This document shows, in pieces, positions 50,307-59,020 of a stretch of DNA of 63,933 bases. The first letter of the stretch is position 1. Each line of letters begins with the position of its first letter. The notes under the pieces are model-generated. The model was not told the DNA's origin and did no database searches. It saw only the letters and a program-made list of their open reading frames with translations. A program made the position numbers and the translations under genes. Source of the stretch: Chryseobacterium sp. MYb7 (GTDB taxonomy: Bacteria > Bacteroidota > Bacteroidia > Flavobacteriales > Weeksellaceae); NCBI RefSeq assembly GCF_002979455.1, contig NZ_PCOU01000031.1, positions 1 to 63,933 on the forward strand. The letters are read 5' to 3'.

Positions 50307-53204
50307 TTAGTTTGGTTTATCATCTGTCAGCTCAAATCCCCAATCTTTTCCTTTTTGGGTGGCTGGGATACCTTTTGTCATCCAGACCGGAGCTTTAGCC
50401 CCTTTTAGATAGTAATCAAAAAACTGCTGTTCACGTATTTGAATATCTTTTCTGTTCTGGCGTTTTACAAGGTTATGATCATCCCCATTATAGTTCAGAA
50501 GCCATGAAGGTTTTCCTAGGCGACGTAATGCAGTAAACATTTCTATTCCCTGATACCATGGAACTGCCCCATCTTTATCATTACTCATAATGACTACCGG
50601 AGTTTTTACCTGATTAATGGTGAAAAGCGGTGAGTTTTTAATATAAAGATCCGGAGCTTCCCATAGATTCTTTCCAAGCCTGCTCTGGGATTTTTCGTAC
50701 TGAAACTGTCTGTTCATCCCTGAAGTCCAACGGATTCCTCCATATGCGGAAGTCATGTTGACAACGGGAGCACCACTCCATGCTGCTGCATACATATTGG
50801 TGTGGGCAATAAGATAGGCTACCTGATAACCTCCCCAGCTTTGTCCCTGAATTCCAATTTTAGCACCATCTACCCATGCATTCTGCTTTAGCTTTTCAAC
50901 TCCGGAATTGATGTATTCCATTGCTGATTCTCCCGGGAAACCATCGGTATAAGAGATATCAGGGGTAAAAACCAGATATCCGTTGCTCACAAAATAAGAG
51001 ATATTCAATCTTGAAGGTGTAGGAGCCGGTGCTACATAACGGTTTAAATTATCCGATAGTTTTTCATAGAAATAGACAATCATAGGATACTTTTTATTCG
51101 GATTGAAATCTTCCGGCTTGTATAAAATTCCCGTGGATGTATTTCCTTTTGGTGTTGTCCAGTTTACCAGTTCACCAGATCCCCAGTTGTATTGTTTTTG
51201 CTGTGGATTCGTATCGCTTAGTTTCTGCTGTTCTGAAAAGTCTGATGTTGCAAAAATATTGGGAGAATCTGTGTACGATTCTTTTACTAAAATATATTCC
51301 TCAGCATTTTTTGCTTTTTGAAGACTTCGATATCCCCATACATTTTCCATCTGAATTTTTACAGGATCAGCGTTCGATTGAATGGATGTTTTGAAAATTC
51401 CGTTCGCTTTGGTAGTATTATCAAATGCAGATAAATAAATAGCTGATTTTCTGTTTAAACTTTTAATATCTTTATCTAAATCGTACGTATCAAATGTTAT
51501 TTTATTTTTACGGCCAAATCCATTGGTGATGTTTCTCGGTTTTTTTGAACCATTCAGGAAAAATTCCCAAAGATCATAGCGGTCTCTGATTATCACAGAT
51601 TCATCCTTATCCGTCCATGATGCAATACCATAAGAATTCGGGAAATCCGGCATATCAAATTCCTCGTCAACGAAAGAAACAGGTAAACCGTTACTCAACG
51701 GAAGTGTTTGTTTTGTTTTCACATTATAGCTCAGCCATTTCCCTTTTTCTCTGTCAAAAATCACAATAAAATTTCCAAGCGGAGATACAGCAACTGCCCC
51801 ATCCAGGTTTTTAATAACTTCCGTTCGCTCCCCTGTTTTATTATCAATCAGGAAATAAGTTTTCTTTGTTGAGCCTTCCCACTGTGAAGAAATACGGTTA
51901 TTAAGACTTGTAATACCCATTGCGAATTCAGCATTTCCTTCATTCACCAATCGTAAAGTATCCAGATCCTCACCATCGATATTTCTAAAAAATTCCGGTT
52001 TTTCTGTCTGCATTACTGCAGCATACGATTTCTTCAGATCATTTTTCAATTCTTTTAACTGTACCGTTTGCAGATAGTCATCTCTGTAGCTCCAGACATC
52101 TACCACTGCATGGTCATTCGCAATCATTGCCGTATCTTTTGCAACAGGTTTTGGAGCAACACCAAAATACAGTTGTTTTCCGTTTTTACTGAAAATAGGT
52201 GAACGGTTCTCAGAAATCACCCAGTTCTTTTTCATCTGGGCATTTTCATTGGTAACAATTTCCTTTTTGTTTCCTTTAAAATTAAAATAATACAACTGAT
52301 ACAACTTCACCAGATCATTCTGAGCCGAAGAAGTTCCTACATAAGCCAATTGATTTCCTTCTTCGTCAAAAGACAACTGAGAAAAGTCTCCCTCCATTTC
52401 AGAAATTTTATTGACAGTTCCTTTTTGCAGATCCACTACCTGCACCGTTTGAAGTGCATATTTCTTTGGTTTAGATTTGTCGGTAACTTTTTTATCCTCA
52501 GATTTCTTGTCTAATGAATCTTTCTTTTCCTTTTTATCTTTACTGATCTTTTCCTCAGGTTTTTTGGTCACAAAAACAAGCTGCTTCCCGTTTTTACTGA
52601 ACTCATAACGTACTACATTATCATATGTCGTGCTTTTTCCATCTAAAAGGTTTCGCACTACCAATTGTAATGGTTTTGCATTTTTTTCTTCATCCTTTTC
52701 ATCTCCATCATCTTTATCAGAGTTGTCTTCTGAAGATTTATCTTTTGTATTTTCCAGAAGATAAGCAATGTAAGAACCTGCTTTCTCAGGAGTTTTAAAT
52801 CCTTTTACATTAGGAATTTTCTCTGTTTTATCATTTAAAAAATCAACGATAGCAAGGCTGTCTTTTGTTAATTTATTTTGTTTGAGCTTTTTATCTTTTA
52901 CCGCCTTTATATCTTTATACTCCGGGCGGATTTGAAAAACAGCAAACCTTGAATCATTTGTAAAATTCAATTTTGTAGCTCTTGCAAACTTCTTTGAGGT
53001 TTTATTTTTAACCGAATATAAAAAAAGGTTAGGATTTCCTTCCTGAGCATCCACAGAATAGGCAACCCATTTTCCATCATTTGAGATTTTTCTCGAGCCG
53101 ATATTCTGCCAACTGTCATAAACAGAATGATCTAAAGGCTTTTTCTGTGCATACACGAAACAAGTCATGATGAGCAGAATAAAAACTGTACATTTCAACT
53201 TCAT
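50307..53204 (-). CDS. Exported S9-family prolyl oligopeptidase-like peptidase
   Basis: A 965-residue serine peptidase with a Sec signal (MKLKCTVFILLIMTCFVYAQ), so periplasmic or surface. Residues about 30-680 form the beta-propeller. The alpha/beta hydrolase domain follows, with the triad Ser in GQSWGGYQ near 788, Asp in SNDKDGAVPW near 880 and His in NGDDHNL near 909. The propeller carries two unusual highly charged insertions near 155-180 (SSEDNSDKDDGDEKDEE) and near 220-260 (Lys/Glu/Asp-rich). Family members cut short peptides, often at proline or alanine. A role in peptide feeding is inferred. Single-gene unit; htpG diverges from it. Confidence 0.9.
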   Translation of the reverse strand: MKLKCTVFILLIMTCFVYAQKKPLDHSVYDSWQNIGSRKISNDGKWVAYSVDAQEGNPNLFLYSVKNKTSKKFARATKLNFTNDSRFAVFQIRPEYKDIKAVKDKKLKQNKLTKDSLAIVDFLNDKTEKIPNVKGFKTPEKAGSYIAYLLENTKDKSSEDNSDKDDGDEKDEEKNAKPLQLVVRNLLDGKSTTYDNVVRYEFSKNGKQLVFVTKKPEEKISKDKKEKKDSLDKKSEDKKVTDKSKPKKYALQTVQVVDLQKGTVNKISEMEGDFSQLSFDEEGNQLAYVGTSSAQNDLVKLYQLYYFNFKGNKKEIVTNENAQMKKNWVISENRSPIFSKNGKQLYFGVAPKPVAKDTAMIANDHAVVDVWSYRDDYLQTVQLKELKNDLKKSYAAVMQTEKPEFFRNIDGEDLDTLRLVNEGNAEFAMGITSLNNRISSQWEGSTKKTYFLIDNKTGERTEVIKNLDGAVAVSPLGNFIVIFDREKGKWLSYNVKTKQTLPLSNGLPVSFVDEEFDMPDFPNSYGIASWTDKDESVIIRDRYDLWEFFLNGSKKPRNITNGFGRKNKITFDTYDLDKDIKSLNRKSAIYLSAFDNTTKANGIFKTSIQSNADPVKIQMENVWGYRSLQKAKNAEEYILVKESYTDSPNIFATSDFSEQQKLSDTNPQQKQYNWGSGELVNWTTPKGNTSTGILYKPEDFNPNKKYPMIVYFYEKLSDNLNRYVAPAPTPSRLNISYFVSNGYLVFTPDISYTDGFPGESAMEYINSGVEKLKQNAWVDGAKIGIQGQSWGGYQVAYLIAHTNMYAAAWSGAPVVNMTSAYGGIRWTSGMNRQFQYEKSQSRLGKNLWEAPDLYIKNSPLFTINQVKTPVVIMSNDKDGAVPWYQGIEMFTALRRLGKPSWLLNYNGDDHNLVKRQNRKDIQIREQQFFDYYLKGAKAPVWMTKGIPATQKGKDWGFELTDDKPN

Positions 53205-53358
53205 TTTTAAAGAATTTTAAGAATTAAAAGTAAGGTATTTCTTTGAAAAATCCACATGATATACCTGTTTCATAATAAATCGAGAAAATGTCAATCTGTC
53301 ACATTCTTCTTCGTGGTATTTTTTTTGAGAAATATTTGAAAATTAAAAATTATAAAAT

Positions 53359-55254
53359 ATGACAACTAAAGGAAATATTAATGTATCTGTGGAAAACATT
53401 TTCCCGCTTATTAAAAAATTTCTTTACAGTGACCACGAAATATTCTTAAGAGAATTAATTTCCAATGCAACTGATGCTACTTTAAAATTAAAACATTTAA
53501 CAAGCATCGGTGAAGCAAAAGTGGAATATGGAAATCCAAAACTTGAAGTTAAAATTGATAAAGAACAGAAAACGTTACGCATCATAGACCAAGGTATTGG
53601 TATGACGGGTGAAGAAGTGGAGAAATACATCAATCAGGTTGCTTTCTCAGGCGCTGAAGAGTTTTTGGAAAAATATAAAGATTCTGCGAAAAATTCAGGA
53701 ATTATCGGACATTTTGGTCTTGGATTCTACTCTGCATTTATGGTAGCGGAAAAGGTGGAAATTCTTACAAAATCTTATAAAGATGAGCCAGCAGTACGTT
53801 GGATCTGTGATGGAAGCCCGGAATTCACTCTTGAAGAAACTACTGACAAAACGGATAGAGGAACGGAAATCATCCTTCATATTGCTGAAGATTCTGTAGA
53901 GTTTTTAGAAGAAGGAAAAATCCATGAGATGTTATTAAAATATAACAAATTCATGCCTGTTCCAATCAAATTTGGAACAAAAACCCATACACTTCCATTA
54001 CCGGAAGATGCTCCCGAAGGTGCTGTAGCTGAAACAGAAGAAGTAGACAATATCATCAATAATCCAGTACCGGCATGGACGATTGCTCCAAGTGAGTTGA
54101 CTAATGAGGATTATATGAAATTCTATCACGAGCTGTATCCAATGCAGTTTGAAGAGCCTTTATTCAACATCCACCTGAATGTTGATTATCCTTTCAACCT
54201 TACCGGAGTTCTGTTCTTCCCGAAACTGAGCAACAATTTGAATATCGACAAGGATAAAATTCAATTATACCAAAACCAGGTATTTGTAACAGATGAAGTA
54301 AAAGGAATCGTTCCAGACTTCCTGATGCTTCTGAGAGGGGTAATTGATTCTCCGGATATCCCATTGAACGTTTCCCGTTCTTATCTTCAGGCAGACGGTG
54401 CTGTAAAGAAAATTTCGTCTTACATCACGAAAAAAGTAGCCGACAAAATGGCTTCTCTGATTAACGAAAACCGTGAAGATTATGAACAAAAATGGAACGA
54501 CATTAAGGTAGTTATTGAGTACGGAATTGTTACTGAAGAAAAATTTGCTGAAAAAGCTGATAAATTCACTCTATATCCTACAACAGACGGTAAATATTTC
54601 CTTTGGGATGAATTGGTAGAGAAAATCAAACCAATGCAGACTGATAAAGATAATAAGTTAGTTGTATTGTATGCTACCAATGCTGATGAACAGCACAGCT
54701 ATATCCAGTCTGCGAAAGATAAAGGATACGAAGTTCTGTTATTGGATTCTCCTATTATTTCACACGTGATTCAGAAACTTGAAACTTCGAAAGAAAATAT
54801 TTCGTTCGCAAGAGTAGATGCAGATCATGTGAATAATCTAATCAAAAAAGACGAGCCGGTAATTTCAAAACTGAATGAAATAGAAAAAGAGTCTTTGAAA
54901 AAGAATGTGGAAGAGGCTATTCAGGATTCTAAATTTACGGTTCAGCTTGAAGACCTTGACAGTAATGATGCTCCGTTCACGATTACCCAGCCAGAATTTA
55001 TGAGAAGAATGAAGGAAATGCAGGCTACAGGCGGAGGTGGAATGTTCGGAATGGGAGGTTTCCCGGAGATGTATAATCTTGTGGTGAATTCGAACAGTGA
55101 GCTTTCCAATCAAATCTTAAAGACTGAGAATACTGAAAAGAAAGAGAGTTTAATCAAATATGCTCTGGATCTTGCCAAGCTTTCACAAAATTTACTGAAA
55201 GGAAAAGACCTGACAGATTTTATACAGAGAAGCTATAAGCAACTTGAAAAATAA
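53359..55254 (+). CDS. htpG: Molecular chaperone HtpG (Hsp90)
   Basis: A dimeric ATP-dependent chaperone. The N-terminal ATPase domain shows LRELISNATDATLKLKHL near 30, DQGIGMTGEEVEKYINQVA near 78 and GHFGLGFYSAFMVAEKV near 115. The middle domain has LFFPKLSN and RGVIDSPDIPLNVSRSYLQ near 333. The C-terminal dimerisation part ends NLLKGKDLTDFIQRSYKQLEK. At 631 residues it is in the normal range and has no linker or MEEVD end. The conserved Asn in ISNATDA and Asp in DQGIGM bind ATP-Mg. It has its own promoter region and a terminator. Confidence 0.97.
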   Translation: MTTKGNINVSVENIFPLIKKFLYSDHEIFLRELISNATDATLKLKHLTSIGEAKVEYGNPKLEVKIDKEQKTLRIIDQGIGMTGEEVEKYINQVAFSGAEEFLEKYKDSAKNSGIIGHFGLGFYSAFMVAEKVEILTKSYKDEPAVRWICDGSPEFTLEETTDKTDRGTEIILHIAEDSVEFLEEGKIHEMLLKYNKFMPVPIKFGTKTHTLPLPEDAPEGAVAETEEVDNIINNPVPAWTIAPSELTNEDYMKFYHELYPMQFEEPLFNIHLNVDYPFNLTGVLFFPKLSNNLNIDKDKIQLYQNQVFVTDEVKGIVPDFLMLLRGVIDSPDIPLNVSRSYLQADGAVKKISSYITKKVADKMASLINENREDYEQKWNDIKVVIEYGIVTEEKFAEKADKFTLYPTTDGKYFLWDELVEKIKPMQTDKDNKLVVLYATNADEQHSYIQSAKDKGYEVLLLDSPIISHVIQKLETSKENISFARVDADHVNNLIKKDEPVISKLNEIEKESLKKNVEEAIQDSKFTVQLEDLDSNDAPFTITQPEFMRRMKEMQATGGGGMFGMGGFPEMYNLVVNSNSELSNQILKTENTEKKESLIKYALDLAKLSQNLLKGKDLTDFIQRSYKQLEK

Positions 55255-55262
55255 TTTACGAG

Positions 55263-55296
55263 AGACTGTTTCATTTTTGGAGCAGTCTTTTTTTTT
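55263..55296 (+). terminator. htpG terminator
   Basis: AGACTG and CAGTCT pair around a 14-base loop, followed by a long T-run, eight bases after the stop. Confidence 0.75.
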
Positions 55297-55620
55297 GTTT
55301 GAAAAGGGTTGGAAAAACGCAAAGGCACAAGTTTTTTACATGGCTCATGCTTTAATGCGAAAGGATTTTATCTTCGATAAAATTGTGTACTGCTAATCCA
55401 AACCTTATAGGTTTAAATACCTACTTTTACCAATAATTTTTGATCAATCTGAAGTTATTGTGAAATAAATGGCAGTACGAAGAATATTTTCAACAATTAC
55501 ATCAGATAATATTTGTGTTTTTAAGCCTAGTATCATTTTATCTTCAATCTCATTCTTTATCGCATATTTTTTTCTACTTTTTATTGTACAGCTTCTGCTT
55601 TTTTGCCATTTTTGTATAAA
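55297..55620. other. Intergenic region with fragments resembling the MITE-like repeat
   Basis: No convincing gene. AAAACGCAAAGGC (near 55314) resembles the repeat end, and TTTTATCTTCGATAAAATTGTGTACT (shortened: ATCTTCGATAAAATT) near 55370 resembles a stretch near 31400. It may be a degraded repeat. The rest is AT-rich sequence leading to the XRE gene. Confidence 0.3.
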
Positions 55621-56022
55621 ATGTCGGTCATGCAAAAAGAAAAATTACGCGTCATCAGAAAACAAAAAGGCTACACACAACAGCAGGTAGCTGATTTTAT
55701 CGCAACAGATGTATCTAATTACAGCAGAAAAGAAAGCGGTGATGTAAGGATCGTAAGAGATGAATGGGATAAGCTTGCCCGTTTTTTGAATGTACCGGTG
55801 GAAGATATTTATGAAGAGGAGGAAGCTACAGTAGTTGTTAATAATGACCATCCTGTATTTAATGATAGATCTTCTTCTGCGGGAATCATTACTACCCAGA
55901 ACAACTATGATAATATCCCTGGAGCTATTATTGAAAACCTTCAAAACTATATTGCTCTATTAAAAGAAGAGAACGAAAAGCTGAAAGAAGAACTGAAAGG
56001 TCTCCCAAGAGGAAGAAAATAA
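55621..56022 (+). CDS. XRE-family helix-turn-helix regulator with C-terminal coiled coil
   Basis: A 133-residue DNA-binding protein from the ATG at 55621. The HTH is at residues about 5-65: KLRVIRKQKGYTQQQVADFI, then SNYSRKESGDVRI and LARFLNVPVEDIYEEEE. A middle linker (about 70-105) is rich in Asn, Asp and Ser. The tail (IIENLQNYIALLKEENEKLK) is a short coiled coil, probably a dimerisation helix. This layout is common in Flavobacteriia chromosomes and need not be phage-derived. A terminator follows. Confidence 0.82.
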   Translation: MSVMQKEKLRVIRKQKGYTQQQVADFIATDVSNYSRKESGDVRIVRDEWDKLARFLNVPVEDIYEEEEATVVVNNDHPVFNDRSSSAGIITTQNNYDNIPGAIIENLQNYIALLKEENEKLKEELKGLPRGRK

Positions 56023-56049
56023 TACGGCTTGAAACTGTAAAAAATATAG

Positions 56050-56087
56050 ATGTCACTCATATTAAATTATGGAGTGACATTTTTTTG
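56050..56087 (+). terminator. Terminator of the XRE gene
   Basis: ATGTCACTC and GAGTGACAT form a perfect 9-bp stem followed by T7. Confidence 0.75.
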
Positions 56088-56112
56088 TTGTGTGGTTTTG
56101 AGGTGAACGTTT

Positions 56113-56291
56113 TTTTGACACAAAGGATTGATGATTCTTATGCTTTATTTCAGGAGGCGAAGTGTTGCGACTTTGTCGCTGATGAAGCTTTGTGATGAAT
56201 GATACATTCGCTTAGAAAGAATCAATGAAATGGATTCCGCGTTTGCTCCTTTAAAAATATACAGTATACAGATAAAAACTTTGCGTTAAAA
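56113..56291. repeat. MITE-like dispersed repeat, copy 2 (179 bp, opposite orientation)
   Basis: Ends are TTTTGACACAAAGG (degenerate) and CTTTGCGTTAAAA. Inside, TTGCGACTTTGTCGCTGATG, TTCGCTTAG, AAGAATCAAT, GATTCCG and ACAGTATACA match copy 1 in reverse complement. Confidence 0.75.
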
Positions 56292-56305
56292 AAATTCTTT
56301 GAAAT

Positions 56306-56602
56306 TTACAATTCCTCCAAAGGATCCCAGAACAGTTTTTTGAAGTTTTTTATTCTAAGATTTTCCACAGTGATTCCTTCTGCTTCCAGTTTAGGTTGAA
56401 ATTCCGGAACAGACAATACTCCCGAACTTGAAATGACACGGTGAGCAGGAACATCCTTCGGACATCCTCCCATCGCTTTTCCTACATGCCTGGAATGATT
56501 AGGATAGCCAACAGCCTTCGCTATAGCACCATAAGTAGACACTCTTCCTTTAGGAATAAGCCTTGCTACTTCGTACACCTGTTGTTTGAAAATTTCATCC
56601 AT
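56306..56602 (-). CDS. Alkyltransferase-like protein (ATL), MGMT family without the active cysteine
   Basis: A 98-residue protein with the O6-alkylguanine-DNA alkyltransferase C-terminal fold: KQQVYEVARLIPKGRVSTYGAIAKAVG, then HSRHVGKAMGGCPK. The active-site motif PCHRV of true alkyltransferases reads PAHRVISSSG here (Ala near residue 53 for Cys). Proteins with this change (ATLs) bind alkylated guanine and hand the lesion to nucleotide excision repair rather than repairing it. The helix-turn-helix Arg finger (NHSRHVG) is kept. Length is typical of ATLs. It may share regulation with neither neighbour; the gene stands alone. Confidence 0.88.
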   Translation of the reverse strand: MDEIFKQQVYEVARLIPKGRVSTYGAIAKAVGYPNHSRHVGKAMGGCPKDVPAHRVISSSGVLSVPEFQPKLEAEGITVENLRIKNFKKLFWDPLEEL

Positions 56603-56676
56603 ATCTGCTCACTATCTTTTTTGCATCATTTTTGAATTCTCTTAAACTCAATGATGTTTCATTAAAAGATAAAGAT

Positions 56677-56823
56677 ATGAAAAAATCATTTTTCAGACTG
56701 CTGAATGCGGTTAATAAAAAAGTACTCCCAAAATTGAGTGGTAAAGATCCCAATAGTCTGACTAAAATTGAAAAGGGAATCTTGGCATATCGTTATTTTG
56801 TGTTGGTGAATTCGTTGGACTGA
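56677..56823 (+). CDS. Small conserved basic protein (48 residues)
   Basis: From the ATG at 56677 the product is MKKSFFRLLNAVNKKVLPKL with a middle GKDPNSLTKIEKGI and the end LAYRYFVLVNSLD. Similar short proteins (basic start, YRYxV near the end) occur widely in Flavobacteriia, sometimes labelled SsrA-binding without evidence. An in-frame ATG 45 bases upstream gives a longer but unsupported start. The function is unknown. Confidence 0.6.
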   Translation: MKKSFFRLLNAVNKKVLPKLSGKDPNSLTKIEKGILAYRYFVLVNSLD

Positions 56824-56876
56824 TTTTACAGATAAAAAATCTGTGCAACCTGTAAGAAAAGTGTCTACCATTTATT

Positions 56877-57022
56877 TGAACCGTTAAGATTATTTAAGTT
56901 TTAAAGAATATTAAGGGAAATAGCTGAAGCTATTTTATTTAGCGGCATACTTTACTTCTCATCAAAGATGAAACTTAATTATTCTTATCATCTTCATTTT
57001 TCTTAATGGTTTAAATAGTCTA
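56877..57022. repeat. Imperfect long inverted repeat in intergenic DNA
   Basis: TGAACCGTTAAGATTA ... AAGAATATTAAGG on the left resembles the reverse complement of CTTAATTATTCTTATCAT ... TTAATGGTTTAAA on the right. The intervening sequence is AT-rich. No gene is present between 56823 and 57103. Confidence 0.4.
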
Positions 57023-57044
57023 ATATTTTTTCCAAAGAAATAAA

Positions 57045-57071
57045 AAAGCGCTTCAAATGAATTGAAGCGCT
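57045..57071 (-). terminator. Terminator of the deoxyhypusine synthase-like gene
   Basis: AGCGCTTCAA and TTGAAGCGCT form a perfect 10-bp stem with T6 on the minus strand. Confidence 0.8.
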
Positions 57072-57102
57072 GATATGGTAATCTCGTTTGAGAATTTTGT
57101 TC

Positions 57103-58074
57103 TTAGTTTTCTAAGATATAAGAGAACATCAATGGTGCACAGATGGTAGCATCACTTTCAACGATAAATTTCGGTGTAGTGATATCAAGTTTACCCCAAG
57201 TGATTTTTTCATTTGGAACTGCTCCTGAATATGAACCGTAAGACGTTGTAGAATCAGAAATCTGGCAGAAATAAGACCAGAAAGGAATGTCATGCATTTC
57301 CATATCCTGATACAACATTGGAACCACACAGATAGGGAAATCTCCTGCGATACCTCCACCAATCTGGAAGAATCCTACTCCTTTTCCTCCTGAATTCTTA
57401 GTATACCAGTCAGCAAGGTAAGTCATATATTCGATACCTGATTTCATTGTAGTAGCCTTAAGCTCTCCTTTGATACAGTAAGAAGCGAAGATGTTACCCA
57501 TTGTAGAATCTTCCCATCCCGGTACTACAATTGGTAAATTAGCTTCTGCAGCAGCAATCATCCAAGAGTTTTCTCTAGGAATTTCATAGTACTGCTCCAA
57601 TACTCCTGAAAGGATCATTTTGTACATGAATTCGTGCGGGAAATATCTTTCTCCTTTAGCTTCTGCATCTTTCCAGATCTCTACGATATGTTTTTGTAAT
57701 CTTCTGAAAGCTTCTTCTTCAGGAATACAAGTATCTGTAACTCTGTTTAGACCTCTTTCTAAAAGATCCCACTCATCCTGAGCTGTTAAATCTCTATAAT
57801 GAGGAACTCTTTCATAGTGAGAGTGTGCTACAAGGTTCATTAAATCTTCTTCAAGGTTAGCCCCTGTACAAGAGATAAAATCTACTTTTCCCTGACGGAT
57901 CATTTCAGCAAGAATCTTCCCTAATTCAGCAGTAGACATTGCTCCTGCCAAAGTAATCATCATTTTTCCGCCATCTTTAAGATGTGCAACATATCCTTTG
58001 GAAGCATCCACCAATGCAGCTGCGTTGAAGTGCAGGTAATACTTTTCTATGAACTCAGTTATCGGTTTGCTCAT
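57103..58074 (-). CDS. Deoxyhypusine synthase-family protein
   Basis: A 323-residue NAD-dependent aminobutyl-transfer enzyme family member. It shows MITLAGAMSTAELGKILAEM near 38, FISCTGANLEEDLMN near 65, PGWEDSTMGNIFASY near 184 and GGGIAGDFPICVVP near 239. The C-terminal WGKLDITTPKFIVESDATI (about 290-308) carries the WGK lysine corresponding to the active-site Lys of the eukaryotic enzyme. Bacteria lack eIF5A hypusine, so the true substrate is unclear; family members are proposed to make homospermidine or modify other targets. It has a clear -7 element and a terminator. Confidence 0.88.
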   Translation of the reverse strand: MSKPITEFIEKYYLHFNAAALVDASKGYVAHLKDGGKMMITLAGAMSTAELGKILAEMIRQGKVDFISCTGANLEEDLMNLVAHSHYERVPHYRDLTAQDEWDLLERGLNRVTDTCIPEEEAFRRLQKHIVEIWKDAEAKGERYFPHEFMYKMILSGVLEQYYEIPRENSWMIAAAEANLPIVVPGWEDSTMGNIFASYCIKGELKATTMKSGIEYMTYLADWYTKNSGGKGVGFFQIGGGIAGDFPICVVPMLYQDMEMHDIPFWSYFCQISDSTTSYGSYSGAVPNEKITWGKLDITTPKFIVESDATICAPLMFSYILEN

Positions 58075-58088
58075 TTTTAAAATTTTTG

Positions 58089-58096
58089 CAAAGATA
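58089..58096 (-). promoter_or_regulatory. Promoter -7 element (TATCTTTG) of the deoxyhypusine synthase-like gene
   Basis: TATCTTTG on the minus strand lies 14 bases before the ATG. The preceding CATTCCGTTTTTAAG stretch is repeated upstream of the leader at 58928-58952, so the two promoters look duplicated. Confidence 0.6.
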
Positions 58097-58198
58097 AAAC
58101 TTAAAAACGGAATGCAGTCAAAGCACTTGAAGAAAGTGTAATAGAGTAGTCTTTTTTTATCATTTGTTAAATTGCGTTTTCTAACACATCAGGTTTAT

Positions 58199-58230
58199 AA
58201 AAAAGCGCGACCCAAAATGAGCCACGCTTT
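58199..58230 (-). terminator. Terminator of the Gre-like gene
   Basis: AAAGCGTGGCTC and GGGTCGCGCTTT pair with G-U wobbles around an ATTTT loop, then T6 on the minus strand. Confidence 0.7.
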
Positions 58231-58264
58231 CATTGTAATTCAACTTAATATTTTCAACAAAGCT

Positions 58265-58645
58265 TTACCCTTCCCAGGCTTCCACTTTTAAAATCTCAAT
58301 TTTCCTTTCTCCCTCTCTGAAAGGCCAATTTATGATATCTCCTACTTTGTATCCTACTACCGCAAGAGCAATATCCGACAGAATGGAATGTTTATTCTTC
58401 TTAAGCTTTGCTTTGGTAGACGGCACAAAAATATATTCGTGTTCAAAGTTCAAGGTGTGGTCTTTTAATGTTACTTTTCTGTCTACTGTGACTATATCAG
58501 CAGGAAGATCTCTCCTCAGCACCTGTTTCGCTTTTCTAAGTTCTTCCGTAAGCCTTTTTTCTTCTCCGATGCTTACTTTTTTTCTTCTGAGTGTATCTTT
58601 TATAGCATCATAAATTCCGGTGGTTACAATAATTTGATTGGACAT
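58265..58645 (-). CDS. GreA/GreB-family transcription factor, Rnk-like
   Basis: A 126-residue protein with the C-terminal FKBP-like domain of Gre factors: VTLKDHTLNFEHEYIFVPS near 58, LSDIALAVVGYKVGDIINWPF near 88 and a final REGERKIEILKVEAW. The N-terminal ~50 residues form a shorter helical region (EEKRLTEELRKAKQVLRRDLP) than the full Gre coiled coil, as in Rnk-type RNA-polymerase-binding proteins. It would bind RNA polymerase secondary channel and affect pausing or nucleotide regulation. It is preceded by an unusually long 5' region with stable hairpins. Confidence 0.83.
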   Translation of the reverse strand: MSNQIIVTTGIYDAIKDTLRRKKVSIGEEKRLTEELRKAKQVLRRDLPADIVTVDRKVTLKDHTLNFEHEYIFVPSTKAKLKKNKHSILSDIALAVVGYKVGDIINWPFREGERKIEILKVEAWEG

Positions 58646-58935
58646 TTTTTTATTTTTTTTAAAATTAAGATGCAGTAAATCCCCACTGATCCAATGTAGA
58701 ATCCAGGCATATAACAGCCTTCTTCTATGGAAAACTGCAAAAAGTAATAAATAAATCGGAAGTGATTCCCTGTCTTGGATCCTGACAGGGACTAAATGAT
58801 GAAGTCCTTAGAACTTTTCAGAAAAGAATCTGTGTGAAGGTAAAGTAAAGACAGCAGCAATCCCGACTGGCGGTGTTTTGCAGATAAAAAGATGGTTGCT
58901 GTCATGATCAATTATTATTAATTCTAACAAAGATA
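58646..58935 (-). ncRNA. Candidate structured leader or small RNA upstream of the Gre-like gene
   Basis: A TATCTTTG promoter element at 58935-58928 (minus) begins a ~280-base gene-free region. Two strong stems occur: GACAGCAA (58893-58886) with TTGCTGCTGTC (58860-58850), and CCCTGTC (58790-58784) with GACAGGG (58774-58768). Because GACAG and CTGTC occur in both stems, alternative pairings are possible. It could be a regulatory leader or a separate RNA such as a 6S-like RNA. No known family was matched. No gene lies between 58646 and 59020. Confidence 0.4.
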
Positions 58936-59020
58936 GGACTTAAAAACGGAATGTATCGGATACACTACCCTTAATTATGTGCTTTATAATTCTTTTTTTA
59001 ATCGGGAATAAAATTTTAAA

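Noticed and set aside
56306..56602. Active O6-methylguanine methyltransferase
   Set aside because: The active-site Cys is Ala (PAHRV), so it is called an alkyltransferase-like protein.
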